From positions 62,001 through 126,000 of the forward strand of contig CAVYZL010000003.1 in the NCBI GenBank assembly GCA_963773055.1: 64,000 nt of DNA, written 5' to 3'. Below, piece by piece: positions 17,201 through 26,722 of this stretch. The notes below the pieces were generated by a model that saw only the letters and a list, made by a program, of their open reading frames with translations, was not told the DNA's origin and did not search any database. Origin of the DNA: PALSA-612 sp963773055. GTDB taxonomy: Bacteria > Actinomycetota > Thermoleophilia > Gaiellales > Gaiellaceae. Within the stretch, counting starts at the first letter, position 1, and each line of letters begins with the position of its first letter. Both the position numbers and the translations under genes were made by a program.

Positions 17201-18091
17201 TCGTCGAGCGCCAATCGCACGTTGCCGCCCACAGCGGCCAGCCGAGAACGCGCCGTCTCCGCGTCGACCTCTGCGAGAAGCGAGACGATGGCGACCTTCG
17301 CGTCGCCGTCGGCAGCTGCCAGCGAACCGTCCACCGCATCCGGCGAGGCGCCGGTCGCGAGCCGGACGATCCGCTCGATCCGCCCGCGGAGCTTCGCGTT
17401 CGTCCCGCGCACGTCGACCATCAGGTTCTTGAACGTCTTCCCGATCCGGACCATCGCCACGGTCGAGATCGTGTTGAGCACAAGCTTCTGCGCTGTGCCG
17501 GCCTTGAGCCGGGTCGAGCCGGCGAGCACCTCGGGGCCGACGACGACGGGGATCTCGTGCTCCGCCGCGGCCCCGAGCCTGGAGTCGGCGACGCAGACGA
17601 CCGCGATCGTCAGCGCGCCGGCGTCGACAGCTGCCTCGAGCGCGCCCAGCGCGTACGGCGTCTGCCCGCTGGCGCTGATCGCGACGACGGCATCGTCGAG
17701 CCCCACCGAGGCTGCCTCGACGTCCCGCGCGCCGGCCGCGGCATCGTCCTCGGCCGCGTCGCGCTCGGCAGCCGTCGCCGCCGCGGCGCCCGCCACGAGC
17801 GCGACCACCTGCGTCGGCGGCACCGAGAACGTCGTCTCGCACTCGGCCGCGTCGAGCGCCGCGATCGCACCCGAGGTGCCTGCGCCGACGTAGATCAGGC
17901 GCCCGCCGCGCTCGAGACGAAAGACGATGGCGTCGATCGCGGCGGCGAGCTCGGGCGCCAGCAGCCGGGACGGCGTCCGGCACCGTGCGATCCGCCCGGT
18001 TCATCAGCTCGACGAGCTCTCGCGTGGTCGCGAGGTCGAGGTCGGCCTCTTCCCCTTGCGCCTCGGTGACCAGGCCGTCGAGCTCGTTCAT
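17197..18091 (-). pseudogene. murQ: N-acetylmuramic acid 6-phosphate etherase, one frame break
   Basis: MurQ cleaves the lactyl ether of MurNAc-6-P to give GlcNAc-6-P. The start MNELDGLVTEAQGEEADLDL, then LVELMNRADRTVPDAV is in one frame; LLAPELAAAIDAIVFRLERG, GRLIYVGAGTSGAIAALDAA (SIS entry), AISASGQTPYALGAL and the signature LKAGTAQKLVLNTIS then GKTFKNLMVDVRGTNA are in another. The break is at about 17965-17975 in a CCGG context, and removing one base restores a 297-residue protein of normal length. So the gene is either recently damaged or carries a sequencing indel. It heads the murQ-nagA-SIS operon behind a recognisable promoter. Confidence 0.85.
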
Positions 18092-18100
18092 CGTCGCGTG

Positions 18101-18134
18101 AGTGTAAGCGTGGCGGCGGCGGTGGTCAATACCA
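18101..18134 (-). promoter_or_regulatory. murQ promoter with overlapping DasR/NagR-like operator
   Basis: On the minus strand TTGACC (18124-18129) and TACACT (18101-18106) are exactly 17 bases apart, and the murQ ATG follows 9 bases after the -10, so the mRNA is almost leaderless. The -35 lies inside TGGTCAATACCA (18123-18134), a perfect TGGT-N4-ACCA site like the operators of HutC-type GntR regulators DasR/NagR. Binding would block RNA polymerase. A GntR gene of that type is 1.3 kb away. Confidence 0.6.
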
Positions 18135-18223
18135 GTTTCCGAGACTTCGATATGCTGGTCCGGTCGTCGAACAATTCACGTCTATGCTCAGCCACCACCC
18201 GCACGGGCACGGCAAGGAGTCGC

Positions 18224-19433
18224 ATGGCACACATCGAGCTCGAGAGCGTCACGAAGCTGTTCGCCGGCGACGTCCACGCGGTCGACGGCATCGACCTGAC
18301 GATCGCGGACGGGGAGTTCATGGTGCTCGTCGGGCCGTCGGGATGCGGGAAGTCGACGCTCTTGCGGATGATCGCCGGGCTCGAGGAGCCGACGGCCGGC
18401 ACGATCTCGATCGGCGGGCGAGACGTCACCGACCTTGCGCCGCGCCACCGCGACGTAGCAATGGTCTTCCAGAGCTACGCGCTCTACCCGCACATGAGCG
18501 TCCGCCAGAACCTCGCCTACGGGCTCAAGGTGCGGCGCACGCCGAAGAAGGAGACCGAGCAGCGTGTCGGTCGAGGTGGCGAAGCTGCTCGGCCTCGAGG
18601 AGCTCCTCGACCGGAAGCCGGCGCCACCTGTCTGGCGGCCAGCGCCAGCGGGTCGCCATGGGTCGAGCGATCGTTCGCGAGCCGCAGGCATTCCTTATGG
18701 ACGAGCCCCTGTCGAACCTCGACGCGAAGCTCCGGGTCAGCATGCGCGCATCGCTGTCCCAGCTCCACGCACGACTCGGCGTCACGACCGTCTACGTCAC
18801 GCACGACCAGGTGGAGGCGATGACGCTCGGGCATCGCGTGGCCGTGATGCGGGACGGGAAGATCCTTCAGGTCGACGCGCCGCAGACGCTCTACCGCGAG
18901 CCGCGCGACCTGTTCGTCGCAGCCTTCATCGGCTCGCCTGCGATGAACCTCGTTGATGCTGTGATCGACGGACGATGACGTCGCGTTCGGGCAGTATCCG
19001 CGTCCGCCTCGACGCCACACCGCCGGCCTCCTGCGGGAACGACGCGACGTCGTGCTCGGCATCCGCCCCGAGTGCTTCGCGGACGCAGCGTTCGAGCCGA
19101 CAGCCCGGCGCACGATCGAAGTCCACGTCGAGGTGCTCGAAGAGGTCGGCGCCGACGCCTACGCGTTCTTCGCGCGTCGAGGCGCCGCGCATCAGCGCGG
19201 AGAGCCTCGAGGCGAGCGACGACGGCGACGATCCTCGCCGAGCAGCACGTCGCTGTTCAACAGCCCGCGTCGACCCGCGCGCGACCGCCCGGACGTCGGC
19301 GAGCACGATCAGCCTCACCGTCGACCCGTCGCGGTTTCACTTCTTCGATCCCGAGACGGGCGCCAGCCTGACGCCACCGTCCTCGACTGTCGAAGCGCCG
19401 GCCTATCGCGAGCCCGCGCTGAGTGCCGAATGA
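18224..19433 (+). pseudogene. sugar ABC transporter ATPase (MsmK/UgpC-like), multiple frame breaks
   Basis: Pieces in three frames assemble into a MsmK/UgpC ATPase of normal size: AHIELESVTKLFAGDVHAVD, Walker A VGPSGCGKSTLLRM and Q-loop VFQSYALYPHMSV up to ~18560; SVEVAKLLGLEELLDRKPA; then the signature HLSGGQRQRVAMGRA, Walker B FLMDEPLSNLDAKLR and YVTHDQVEAM; after ~18977 VLGIRPECFADAAFEPTARR (the C-terminal OB domain), and finally TISLTVDPSRFHFFDPETG. At least four breaks are needed. Such ATPases energise several sugar importers, here the permeases at 21601 and 22578. It either is non-functional or has been mis-sequenced. Confidence 0.75.
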
Positions 19434-20194
19434 CGAAGCAGGCGGAGACACGAGAGCAGGTGCTCGACCTGATCGAGCAGCTGTCGATCGGAGACGCGAT
19501 CCCGTCCGAGCGGGTTCTGAGCACGGATCTCGGCGTTTCGCGGCTGACGGTGCGAGCGGCTCTCGACGAGCTGGTCCGCGAGGGCTATCTCGTGCGCCGC
19601 CGTGGCGCCGGGACATTCGTCAGCGAGCCGAAGATCGCGCAGGAACTGACCATGACCTCCTTCACCGAGGACATGCGGCAGCGCGGCATGAGCCCGGCAA
19701 GCCGCACGCTCGAGCTCCGCGCCGTTCCCGCCGGCGCGCGCCTCGGCCGCATCCTCCACGTCTCACCGTCGGAGCCGGTCGTCGTCGCGACGCGCCTGCG
19801 GCTCGCCGATCGCGAGACGATGGCGATCGAGGCGCTCCACGTCCGCCAATCGCTCGTGCCCGATCTCAGCGCGCGCGATCTCGAGGAGCATTCGTTCTAC
19901 GAGCTCCTCCAGGAGCGCTACGGGATAGAGATCGTCACCGGGCTCCAGACTGTCGAGCCGACGGTCACCGGGGAGGAGGAGTCGGCCGCTCTCGGCGTGC
20001 CGCTCCACTCGCCGGCATTCGTCTTCGAGCGGGTGACGCGCTCGGATACCGACGAGATCGTCGAGTACGTCCGTTCGGTCTATCGCGGCGACCGGTACCG
20101 TCTCGTCACGGAGCTCCGGCGCGGCGCGCGGGGGCTCGCATCGCCCATCGCACTCGCCGCACGAAACGACGACTGGAGTCACACCCGCCCATGA
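19430..20194 (+). CDS. GntR family regulator, HutC/DasR-NagR-like
   Basis: 254 residues; ATGA overlap with the ATPase stop. Winged helix (IPSERVLSTDLGVSRLTVRA, ALDELVREGYLVRRRGAGTF) followed by a UTRA/UbiC-type effector domain (MTSFTEDMRQRGMSPASRTL; FYELLQERYGIEI; VFERVTRSDTDEIVEYVRSV). In DasR and NagR this domain binds GlcN-6-P or GlcNAc-6-P and releases DNA. Sandwiched between amino-sugar transport and recycling genes, with two TGGT-N4-ACCA sites in the locus, it is very likely the local repressor. Intact. Confidence 0.85.
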   Translation: MTKQAETREQVLDLIEQLSIGDAIPSERVLSTDLGVSRLTVRAALDELVREGYLVRRRGAGTFVSEPKIAQELTMTSFTEDMRQRGMSPASRTLELRAVPAGARLGRILHVSPSEPVVVATRLRLADRETMAIEALHVRQSLVPDLSARDLEEHSFYELLQERYGIEIVTGLQTVEPTVTGEEESAALGVPLHSPAFVFERVTRSDTDEIVEYVRSVYRGDRYRLVTELRRGARGLASPIALAARNDDWSHTRP

Positions 20195-20206
20195 CATCAG
20201 CTGTGC

Positions 20207-20266
20207 TTGACAGTCAGAGTGGTTATGTGCAAATCTCCTGCCCGTGGCGAGTGGTCTAAACCAATT
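20207..20266 (+). promoter_or_regulatory. amino-sugar transporter promoter region with DasR-like operator
   Basis: AGTGGTCTAAACCAATT (20250-20266) contains TGGTCTAAACCA (20252-20263), nearly identical to the known actinobacterial dre consensus centred on TGGTCTAGACCA. A consensus -35 TTGACA is at 20207-20212; the -10 is not convincing (CAAATCT around 20230). The operator lies just downstream of where transcription would start, so bound repressor would act as a roadblock on the binding-protein gene. Confidence 0.65.
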
Positions 20267-20344
20267 GGCGGCCAGCCCGATGCGTTCGACGCCACGAAGA
20301 AAGACGCCGGCTAGGCCGTCCATCGAGCCTCTGGGGGATCGGAT

Positions 20345-21582
20345 ATGAAAGTACGCACCGTTGCCGCCCTCGCGCTCGTCGCGGTACTTGGCATCTTTGT
20401 CACGTCCGCGGGCGGCGGCACACAGCGATCGACAGCCAGTATCACCGTCTGGCTGCAGAACGACGCACAGAACGGCTGGCCGGACCTCGTCGCGTCCGTC
20501 AACCAGCAGTTCTCCAAGCAGCATCCAGGCGTCGACGTCAACGTCCAGTACCAGACGTGGCCGACACACCTGCAGAAGTTCGACGCGACGCTCGCGGGCG
20601 GCAACGCTCCCGACGTGGTCGAGATGGGTACCACGGAGATGACCAAGTACATGGCCGCGGGTGCATTCCAGGACCTCAGCGACCAGAGGTCGTCCTTTGA
20701 CAACTCGGCCAACTGGCTCAAGGCGCTGAAGGACTCCGCCACGTACGGCGGGCGGCTGTACGGCGTGCCCTACTACGCCGGTGCGCGCGTCGTGACGTAC
20801 CGCACCGACCTGTTCAAGAAGGCCGGCATCGCGAAGCTGCCGACCAGCCTCGCTGCAGTACACGGCTGATGCGAAGAAGCTCGCCGCGAAGAACCCCGGC
20901 AAGAGCTTCTCACCCTTGTACATCGCCGGCCAGGACTGGTACGTGGGCCTCGGTTTCGTCTACGACTACGGCGGGCAGATCGCGAAGCCGTTCCGTGGCC
21001 AGTGGCAGGCGACGCTCGACCGGCCGAAGGCGATCGCCGGCCTGACGGCGTTCAAGAAGTTCTTCGACGCGGTGTCGAAGGGGAGCAAGTCGACGATCGA
21101 GACGAAGCCGTGGCCGTTCGACGTCTACGCCCAGGGGCAGGCCGCCTCGATTGTCGGCTCCTCGTGGTTCAGCTGCTGCGTCGGTGACAAGTACAAGGGC
21201 GTTACCAGCCAGTTCGTGATGCCGAGCCACGAGAAGGGGAAGCCGTTCGCGAGCTTCGTCGGCGGCTCTGACCTCGCGGTATCGATCGGTGCGAACAAGG
21301 CCCTCGCAGTGGACTGGATCCAGGCGTTCACCGACACGGCGTCGCAGCGGGCCCTCCAGGCCAAGGGGAACATCCCGAATGCCACGAACCTGCTCGGGAA
21401 GACCGTCAACGAACGCGCTGCCGTGCGCGGCTGGACCGTGCCGACGGCGAAGAACTGGGTCAACGTCGAGAACGGGAACATCCTCCGCAACATGCTCACG
21501 CAGATCCTGACCGGAAAGCTGACGGTCAAGCAGGCAGCCGCCGTCGGCGAGCGACAACATCACGTCAGTACTGAACGGATAG
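20345..21582 (+). pseudogene. sugar ABC transporter substrate-binding protein, two frame breaks
   Basis: A family 1 (MalE/NgcE-like) binding protein of about 412 residues. Signal sequence KVRTVAALALVAVLGIFV, then ITVWLQNDAQNGWPDLVASV and FDATLAGGNAPDVVEMG. After base ~20852 the frame changes to YTADAKKLAAKNPGKSF, continuing through VGSSWFSCCVGDKYKGV and FVGGSDLAVSIGANKALAVD. A second change at ~21548 gives the true end ASDNITSVLNG at TAG 21582. Each break is a single-base event. It would deliver an amino sugar, probably GlcNAc or chitobiose given the nagA/murQ/nagZ neighbours, to the two following permeases. Confidence 0.8.
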
Positions 21583-21600
21583 CGCGAGAATCGGGGCGGC

Positions 21601-22581
21601 GTGGTCAGTAGCCAGCTCCCGAACCGCACCAAAGCCGCCGCCGGTCCCGCCTTCGGGCAGGGCCGGCGGCGGCGTTTTACGCGCCGGCGCGCCCTCACCG
21701 CGGCGGGACCGTACCTCCTGCTCCTCCCGGTCGCAGCCGTCATCGGGGCGATCCTCGGCTACCCGATCTACAAGCTCGTCCGCCTCTCTTTCGAGCAATA
21801 CGGCCTCTTCGAGCTCATCCAGCGCAAGGGGCAGTGGATCGGTCTTGACAACTACAGCTCGGTCCTCCACGACGCCGTCTTCTGGGACACGCTGATCCGG
21901 ACGGTCGTCTTCACGATCGTCAACGTGGGACTGACGATCGTGCTCGGGACGTTGATCGCACTGCTGCTCGTGCAGGTGAGCACCGTCGTGCGCATCCTGC
22001 TCACCGCGGGCCTCGTTCTCGTCTGGTCAATGCCGGTGGTCGTCGCCGTCCAGGTCTGGTACTGGATGACGAACTTCCAGAACGGCGTGGTCAACTACAC
22101 GTTGACCCAGCTCCACGTCGGCGATTACAGCCAGCACGACTGGTACGCGACGACAACGTCGCAACTCGGCCTCATCACGGCACTCATCGTCTGGGGAGCG
22201 TTGCCGTTCGTCGCGATCACGGTGTACGCGGGGCTGGCGCAGGTGCCTCGCGCGCTCGTCGAGGCCGCCGAGGTGGACGGCGCGGGATCGTTCCGCATCT
22301 TCCGCGACGTCACCTTCCCCGTCCTGAGACCGATTCTCCTCATTCTCACGAGCCTGTCGATCATCTGGGACTTCGCGGTCTTCACGCAGCCGTACCTCTT
22401 GATCGGCCAGGCACAGCTCCACGCCGGGAACTACCTGATGGCGATCTACCTGTTCGAGGAGGGGTACTTCAAGAGCGAGTTCGGCCGCGGCGCCGCGATC
22501 TCCCTGCTGATGCTGCTCATCGTCGCCGTCCTCAGCATCTTCTACGTCCGGAAGATGGTGCGAGAGGGTGACGCCACTTGA
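21601..22581 (+). CDS. carbohydrate ABC transporter permease (MalF-like)
   Basis: 326 residues from GTG at 21601, with a basic N-terminus and six to seven transmembrane helices starting at AAGPYLLLLPVAAVIGAILG. The EAA loop that contacts the ATPase is EAAEVDGAGSFRIFRDVTFP. It forms the membrane channel with the next permease for an imported sugar. The TTGA overlap with the next gene shows translational coupling. It is intact although the ATPase and binding-protein genes of the same system are broken as sequenced. Confidence 0.88.
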   Translation: MVSSQLPNRTKAAAGPAFGQGRRRRFTRRRALTAAGPYLLLLPVAAVIGAILGYPIYKLVRLSFEQYGLFELIQRKGQWIGLDNYSSVLHDAVFWDTLIRTVVFTIVNVGLTIVLGTLIALLLVQVSTVVRILLTAGLVLVWSMPVVVAVQVWYWMTNFQNGVVNYTLTQLHVGDYSQHDWYATTTSQLGLITALIVWGALPFVAITVYAGLAQVPRALVEAAEVDGAGSFRIFRDVTFPVLRPILLILTSLSIIWDFAVFTQPYLLIGQAQLHAGNYLMAIYLFEEGYFKSEFGRGAAISLLMLLIVAVLSIFYVRKMVREGDAT

Positions 22582-23444
22582 GCACCGCGGGGCTCCGAGC
22601 ACCACGGGGAAGACGACATCATCGTCTCCGCCGAACGGCATGGAACCTCCTCGGCCTGGCCCTGCTCGTCGTCTTGATCTTCCCGGTCTACTGGATGGTT
22701 GCAACGGCGTTCAAGCCGGACGACGAGATCAACAGCCTGACGCCGACGTGGTTCTCTCTTCACCCCACGTTCGACCATTTCCGGGACGCGATCAACCGGC
22801 CGTACTTCTGGTCGAGCGTGAAGAACAGCCTGATCATCGTGTCTGCGACGGTCGTCCTGTCGATGGTGCTCGCCTTCCTCGCGGCGGTCGCGCTCGCGAA
22901 GTTCCGCTTCACCGGCCGCAAGCTCTTCATCGTGCTGATGATCGGGATCCTCATGCTCCCGCAGGCCGGGTTGATCATCCCGCTCTACGTCGTCCTCGCC
23001 GAGTACCACCTGACGAATGCGCTGACCGGCGTGACGATCACGTACATGACCTTCGTGCTCCCGTTCGCGGTCTGGACGCTGCGCGGCTTCATTCTCGGCA
23101 TCCCGAAGGAGCTCGAGGAGGCGGCGATGGTCGACGGCTCGAGTCGCCTCGGCGCGTTCACGCGGATCCTCCTGCCGCTCGTCGCTCCCGGGCTCGTGGC
23201 GACGTCTGTCTTCGTCTTCATCACCGCCTGGAACGAGTACATCTTCGCGAACGTCCTGCTCACCGACCAGTCGAACCAGACGCTGACCGTCTGGCTGTCC
23301 TACTTCTACGGATCGAGCCGGCACACCGACTGGGGCGGATTGATGGCCGGCTCGACGCTCGTTGCGATCCCGGTTGTCGCGTTCTTCCTCATGGTGCAGC
23401 GGAAGATCGCGTTCGGGCTGACAGCCGGCGCCGTCAAGGGCTGA
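22578..23444 (+). CDS. carbohydrate ABC transporter permease (MalG-like)
   Basis: 288 residues; TTG start overlapping the previous stop (TTGA). Six transmembrane helices beginning WNLLGLALLVVLIFPVYWMV; EAA loop EEAAMVDGSSRLGAFTRILL, then the C-terminal AFGLTAGAVKG characteristic of MalG-type subunits. Partner of the preceding permease. It is followed 6 bases later by the hexosaminidase gene, tying uptake to cytoplasmic cleavage of the imported disaccharide or muropeptide. Confidence 0.88.
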   Translation: MSTAGLRAPRGRRHHRLRRTAWNLLGLALLVVLIFPVYWMVATAFKPDDEINSLTPTWFSLHPTFDHFRDAINRPYFWSSVKNSLIIVSATVVLSMVLAFLAAVALAKFRFTGRKLFIVLMIGILMLPQAGLIIPLYVVLAEYHLTNALTGVTITYMTFVLPFAVWTLRGFILGIPKELEEAAMVDGSSRLGAFTRILLPLVAPGLVATSVFVFITAWNEYIFANVLLTDQSNQTLTVWLSYFYGSSRHTDWGGLMAGSTLVAIPVVAFFLMVQRKIAFGLTAGAVKG

Positions 23445-23450
23445 ACCGCC

Positions 23451-24857
23451 GTGCGTGACGAGATCGAACGGTTGGCCGCGGCGACGCTCTTCCCCGGCTT
23501 CGAGGAAGTCGACGCGCCCGACTGGGTGCGCCGCCGGCTCGACGACGGGCTCGGCGGGGTGGTTCTCTATGCGCGCAACGCCGTCGACCGCGAGCAGCTG
23601 AGCACCCTCAACGAGGCGCTCCGCGGCGTGCGCGACGACGTGCTCGTCGCGATCGACGAGGAGGGCGGCGACGTGACGCGGCTCGAGGCCGAGACCGGCA
23701 GCTCGTATCCGGGGAACGGGGCGCTCGGACACGTCGACGACGTCGAGCTGACGCGGGACGTCGCTCTGGCGATGGGCGCGGATCTCGCAAGCGTCGGAGT
23801 CAACCTCGACCTCGCGCCGGTCGCGGACGTGAACACGAACCCGGACAACCCGATCATCGGTATTCGCTCGTTCGGCGCCGATCCGGATCTCGTATCCCGT
23901 CATGTGGCCGCGTTCGTGGGGGGGTTGCAGGAGGCCGGCGTGGCCGCGTGCGCGAAGCACTTCCCCGGCCACGGCGACACGGCCGAGGACTCGCATCTCC
24001 AGCTGCCCACGGTGGAGACGCTCGAGGAGGCGGCGCTGGAGCCGTTCCGCGCCGCCATCGGCGCAGGCACGCGGGGAATCATGACCGCGCACATCCGCGT
24101 GGCCGCGCTCGGCGAGGAGCCAGGGACCCTCAGCCGCCGCGTGCTGACAGAGCTGCTTCGCGACGAGCTCGGATTCACGGGCATGGTGATGACGGACGCG
24201 CTCGAGATGCGCGCGATCAGCGCCGGTGTCGGCGTCGAGGATGGCGCCGTGCTCGCGCTCGCGGCCGGCGCGGACGCGCTCTGTCTCGGGCATGACCTGT
24301 TCGAGGAGGCGACCGACCGGCTCGTCAGCGGGATCGCCGCCGCGGTACGCGACGGCCGGCTGCCCGAGGAACGGCTGGCCGAGGCAGCGAGCCGCGTGAC
24401 TGAGCTCGGCGTGTGGGCGAATGCGCAGCCCCATGCCGAGGCGCCCGACGCGAGCGTCGGCGCGAAAGCCGCGCGCCGGGCGCTCGACGTGGACGGTCAG
24501 ACGTTCCCGCTCGACGGCGCCGTCGTCGTCGAGCTCCGGCCGGAGCCGTCGATCGCGGTCGGCGCGCAGCCTTACGGCCTCGGCGACGCGCTCGGGCGAC
24601 GCGTGCCGTCGATCAAGAGCGTCGATCTGCAAGAGGCGCTCGACAGCCGCGATCGCGTGGTCGTCGTCCAGGACGCGCACCGGCACGCGTCACAACGGGA
24701 GGCTCTCGAAAGGCTGTCTGCCCTCGGTGGGCGGACGATCGTCGTCGAGACCGGAGTGCCACAGTGGCGCCCGCAGCACGTGACGGCGTACGTCGTCACG
24801 CACGGCGCGAGCCGCGTCTCACTCGACGCCGCGGCGGAGATCCTCGCAGCCACCTGA
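23451..24857 (+). CDS. nagZ: beta-N-acetylhexosaminidase (GH3)
   Basis: 468 residues from GTG. N-terminal GH3 barrel with DVLVAIDEEGGDVTRLEAET, then NLDLAPVADVNTNPDNPIIG, the NagZ-type catalytic motif CAKHFPGHGDTAEDSH (His acts as acid/base in this branch) and the nucleophile strand GMVMTDALEMRAI. There is no signal peptide, so it acts in the cytoplasm, releasing GlcNAc from GlcNAc-anhydroMurNAc peptides or chitobiose. A C-terminal ~120-residue domain (VVELRPEPSIAVGA... ) follows, as in longer actinobacterial and Bacillus-type NagZ. Product flows to nagA/SIS across the locus. Confidence 0.88.
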   Translation: MRDEIERLAAATLFPGFEEVDAPDWVRRRLDDGLGGVVLYARNAVDREQLSTLNEALRGVRDDVLVAIDEEGGDVTRLEAETGSSYPGNGALGHVDDVELTRDVALAMGADLASVGVNLDLAPVADVNTNPDNPIIGIRSFGADPDLVSRHVAAFVGGLQEAGVAACAKHFPGHGDTAEDSHLQLPTVETLEEAALEPFRAAIGAGTRGIMTAHIRVAALGEEPGTLSRRVLTELLRDELGFTGMVMTDALEMRAISAGVGVEDGAVLALAAGADALCLGHDLFEEATDRLVSGIAAAVRDGRLPEERLAEAASRVTELGVWANAQPHAEAPDASVGAKAARRALDVDGQTFPLDGAVVVELRPEPSIAVGAQPYGLGDALGRRVPSIKSVDLQEALDSRDRVVVVQDAHRHASQREALERLSALGGRTIVVETGVPQWRPQHVTAYVVTHGASRVSLDAAAEILAAT

Positions 24858-24984
24858 TCAGGAGTCTGCGGATCTCCGTCACCTCTCGACGGATGTCGAG
24901 GAGTCCCCGCGTCTGATCCCGCGCATCCGCCCTGGTCGGTGTCGCAGATTCACCGCGCAAGACGCTCCCTTTGGGCTGTCCCTC

Positions 24985-26376
24985 CTAGCGCGTGCCGACG
25001 CGCAAGCCGAGGCGGCTCGGCAGCGATGCGACGAAGCGCGCGGGCGCTCGCGCGCGGCGGCCCGCCGTCTCCGCGTCCTCGACCGAGAGCATCGCCTTCC
25101 GCACGAGGCTTCCGCCGAGGTAGTTGATCGGCTCCGGCGGCAGCCTTCTGATCTGCCTGCCGACGAGCGGCAGCCGCGTCCAGTCGTCGTCTTGCCCGAG
25201 GACGAGCGATGCGAGGATCTGGCCTCCGAGCCAGCTCGGGCCGACGCCGTTTCCCGTGTAGCCGGCGCCGTAGTGGATCCGCGTGCCGGGGACGGTCCCG
25301 AAGACGGGCAGGTGGTCGGCGGACACGTCGATCGGCCCGCCCCAGGTGTGCTCCACGCGTGCGCCGGCGAGGCCGGGGAGCAGCGTGCGCAGGCCGGCCT
25401 CGGCGCGCGCCCCCGTGCCGCGATCGGAGGTGAAACGGTCGTCGATCCGCCCGCCGAAGCCGATCGGGCCTGAGCCGGAGCCCATCAGCACGCGGCCGTC
25501 CTCGGTCGTCCGGAAGTAGTGGAGGAACATCCGGCAGTCGGTGATCGCCTCTCCGCCCGTCCAGCCGATCTCGGCGACAAGGTCGGGCCTCGCTTCGGTC
25601 AGCACGACGTAGCTGCCGAAGGGCGTGAGCAGCCGCCCGAGCGGCCCCCAGCCTGCGCTCCACACGTTCGTCGCGACGACGACCTCGGACGCGAGCACGC
25701 GGCCCTGGGCGGTGTCGACGCCGTCGCGCGTCACACGGAGCGCCGGTGTTCGCTCGAAGAGCCGCGCACCCACCGTGAGCGCCTTGCGGCGAAGCGCGCG
25801 GACGAGCCTGGCCGGCTGGACGGTGGCGCCGTCGCGGTAGAAGACGCCGCGGCGGAAGAGCGGCGACCTGCAGCGCGCCGCCACCTCGTCCCGACCGAGC
25901 GGGATCGCCTCGCTCTCGGCACCGAGCTCGCGCGCGACCGCCACGGATCGATCGAGGATCGCATCGTGCACCTCGGCCGTCGAGACCCGAAGCAGCCCTC
26001 CTTCGCGAAGCCACACGTCCTCCCCGAGCTCTCTCGCGGCGACGACCGCGCCGTCGGAGGCGCGCGCAACCGCGAGCGCGGCGTCGCGGCCGAAGAGCTC
26101 GGTCATCCGTGGCAGGCTCGACCAGTAGCCGTGGAGGAAGCCACCGTTCCGTCCGCTCGGACCGATCCCGCAACGCTTTGCCTCGAGGACGACGACGTCC
26201 GTGCCCGGCGCGCGCTGCTTGAGCGCGATCGCCGTCCAGAGCCCGGTCAGTCCCCCGCCGACGATCGCGACATCGGCGCGTGTCTCTTCCTCGAGCGGCG
26301 GCTGCTCGGGGTCGGGCGGCGCTTCCTCGAGCCACCAGGGTGTCGCGAGCCCCGGCGTTACCGTCGGCAGGGTCAC
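24985..26376 (-). CDS. FAD-dependent oxidoreductase, DAO/PuuB-like
   Basis: 463 residues from GTG at 26376 (TLPTVTPGLATPWWLEEAPP). FAD Rossmann motif ADVAIVGGGLTGLWTAIALK, then GIGPSGRNGGFLHGYW typical of the DAO superfamily branch with gamma-glutamylputrescine oxidase PuuB and OrdL; C-terminal HTWGGPIDVSADHLPVFG and HYGAGYTGNGVGPSWLGG close the FAD site. It oxidises a secondary or primary amine to imine with O2 or another acceptor. It is the last gene of the leftward amine-catabolism operon. No PuuA or PuuD is in the window, so the substrate could be free putrescine or another amine. Confidence 0.8.
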   Translation of the reverse strand: MTLPTVTPGLATPWWLEEAPPDPEQPPLEEETRADVAIVGGGLTGLWTAIALKQRAPGTDVVVLEAKRCGIGPSGRNGGFLHGYWSSLPRMTELFGRDAALAVARASDGAVVAARELGEDVWLREGGLLRVSTAEVHDAILDRSVAVARELGAESEAIPLGRDEVAARCRSPLFRRGVFYRDGATVQPARLVRALRRKALTVGARLFERTPALRVTRDGVDTAQGRVLASEVVVATNVWSAGWGPLGRLLTPFGSYVVLTEARPDLVAEIGWTGGEAITDCRMFLHYFRTTEDGRVLMGSGSGPIGFGGRIDDRFTSDRGTGARAEAGLRTLLPGLAGARVEHTWGGPIDVSADHLPVFGTVPGTRIHYGAGYTGNGVGPSWLGGQILASLVLGQDDDWTRLPLVGRQIRRLPPEPINYLGGSLVRKAMLSVEDAETAGRRARAPARFVASLPSRLGLRVGTR

Positions 26377-26722
26377 TACGCCGGGACGACGAGCAGCGGC
26401 AGCGTCGATTGCTGGACGAGCTTGAGCACACGGAGCCGAGCAGTGCGCCGTTATCGCGCCTCGCCGACGGTGCCGACCGCGATCATGCTGGCGCCGCGTC
26501 GGCGACGAGAGGATCATCCGCGGGACGGCGAACGATGTGCGACTCGACCTCGAGGGTGAGAGGGGGCGCGTGGGGTGTTGATGGTGAGGCTGTGCGATGA
26601 TTGAGCAGAGCGGTACGTGGTAGGCGAAGACGACGTCGACTTGCGCGAGGCGGCAGCGAGCGTCGTCTCGTGAGTGCGCTTGCGACTCCGAGCCGTGTAG
26701 CGAGAACGATCGGGCGGCTCAC
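26376..26722 (-). pseudogene. universal stress protein (UspA) gene, frame-broken and short
   Basis: Fragments in different frames spell a Usp domain: SRPIVLAT then GSESQ, LAQVDVVFAYHV (strand 2), LTLEVESHIV, DPLVADAA, SMIAVGTVGEA, NGALLGSV and KLVQQSTLPLLVVPA ending in TAG at 26376. The G-x-x-G-x9-G-S ATP-binding pattern is visible. GTG 26722 overlaps the APC stop, and the TAG shares a base with the FAD gene's GTG. About 115 codons are left where ~135 are usual, so bases are missing as well as shifted. Usp genes often ride with APC permeases. Confidence 0.65.

Noticed and set aside
22542..24686. 714-codon minus-strand open frame
   Set aside because: Antisense shadow of the permease and nagZ; no signal, motif or ribosome site.
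24858..24984. Terminator between nagZ and the convergent oxidoreductase
   Set aside because: The gap has only short imperfect pairings and no T run.
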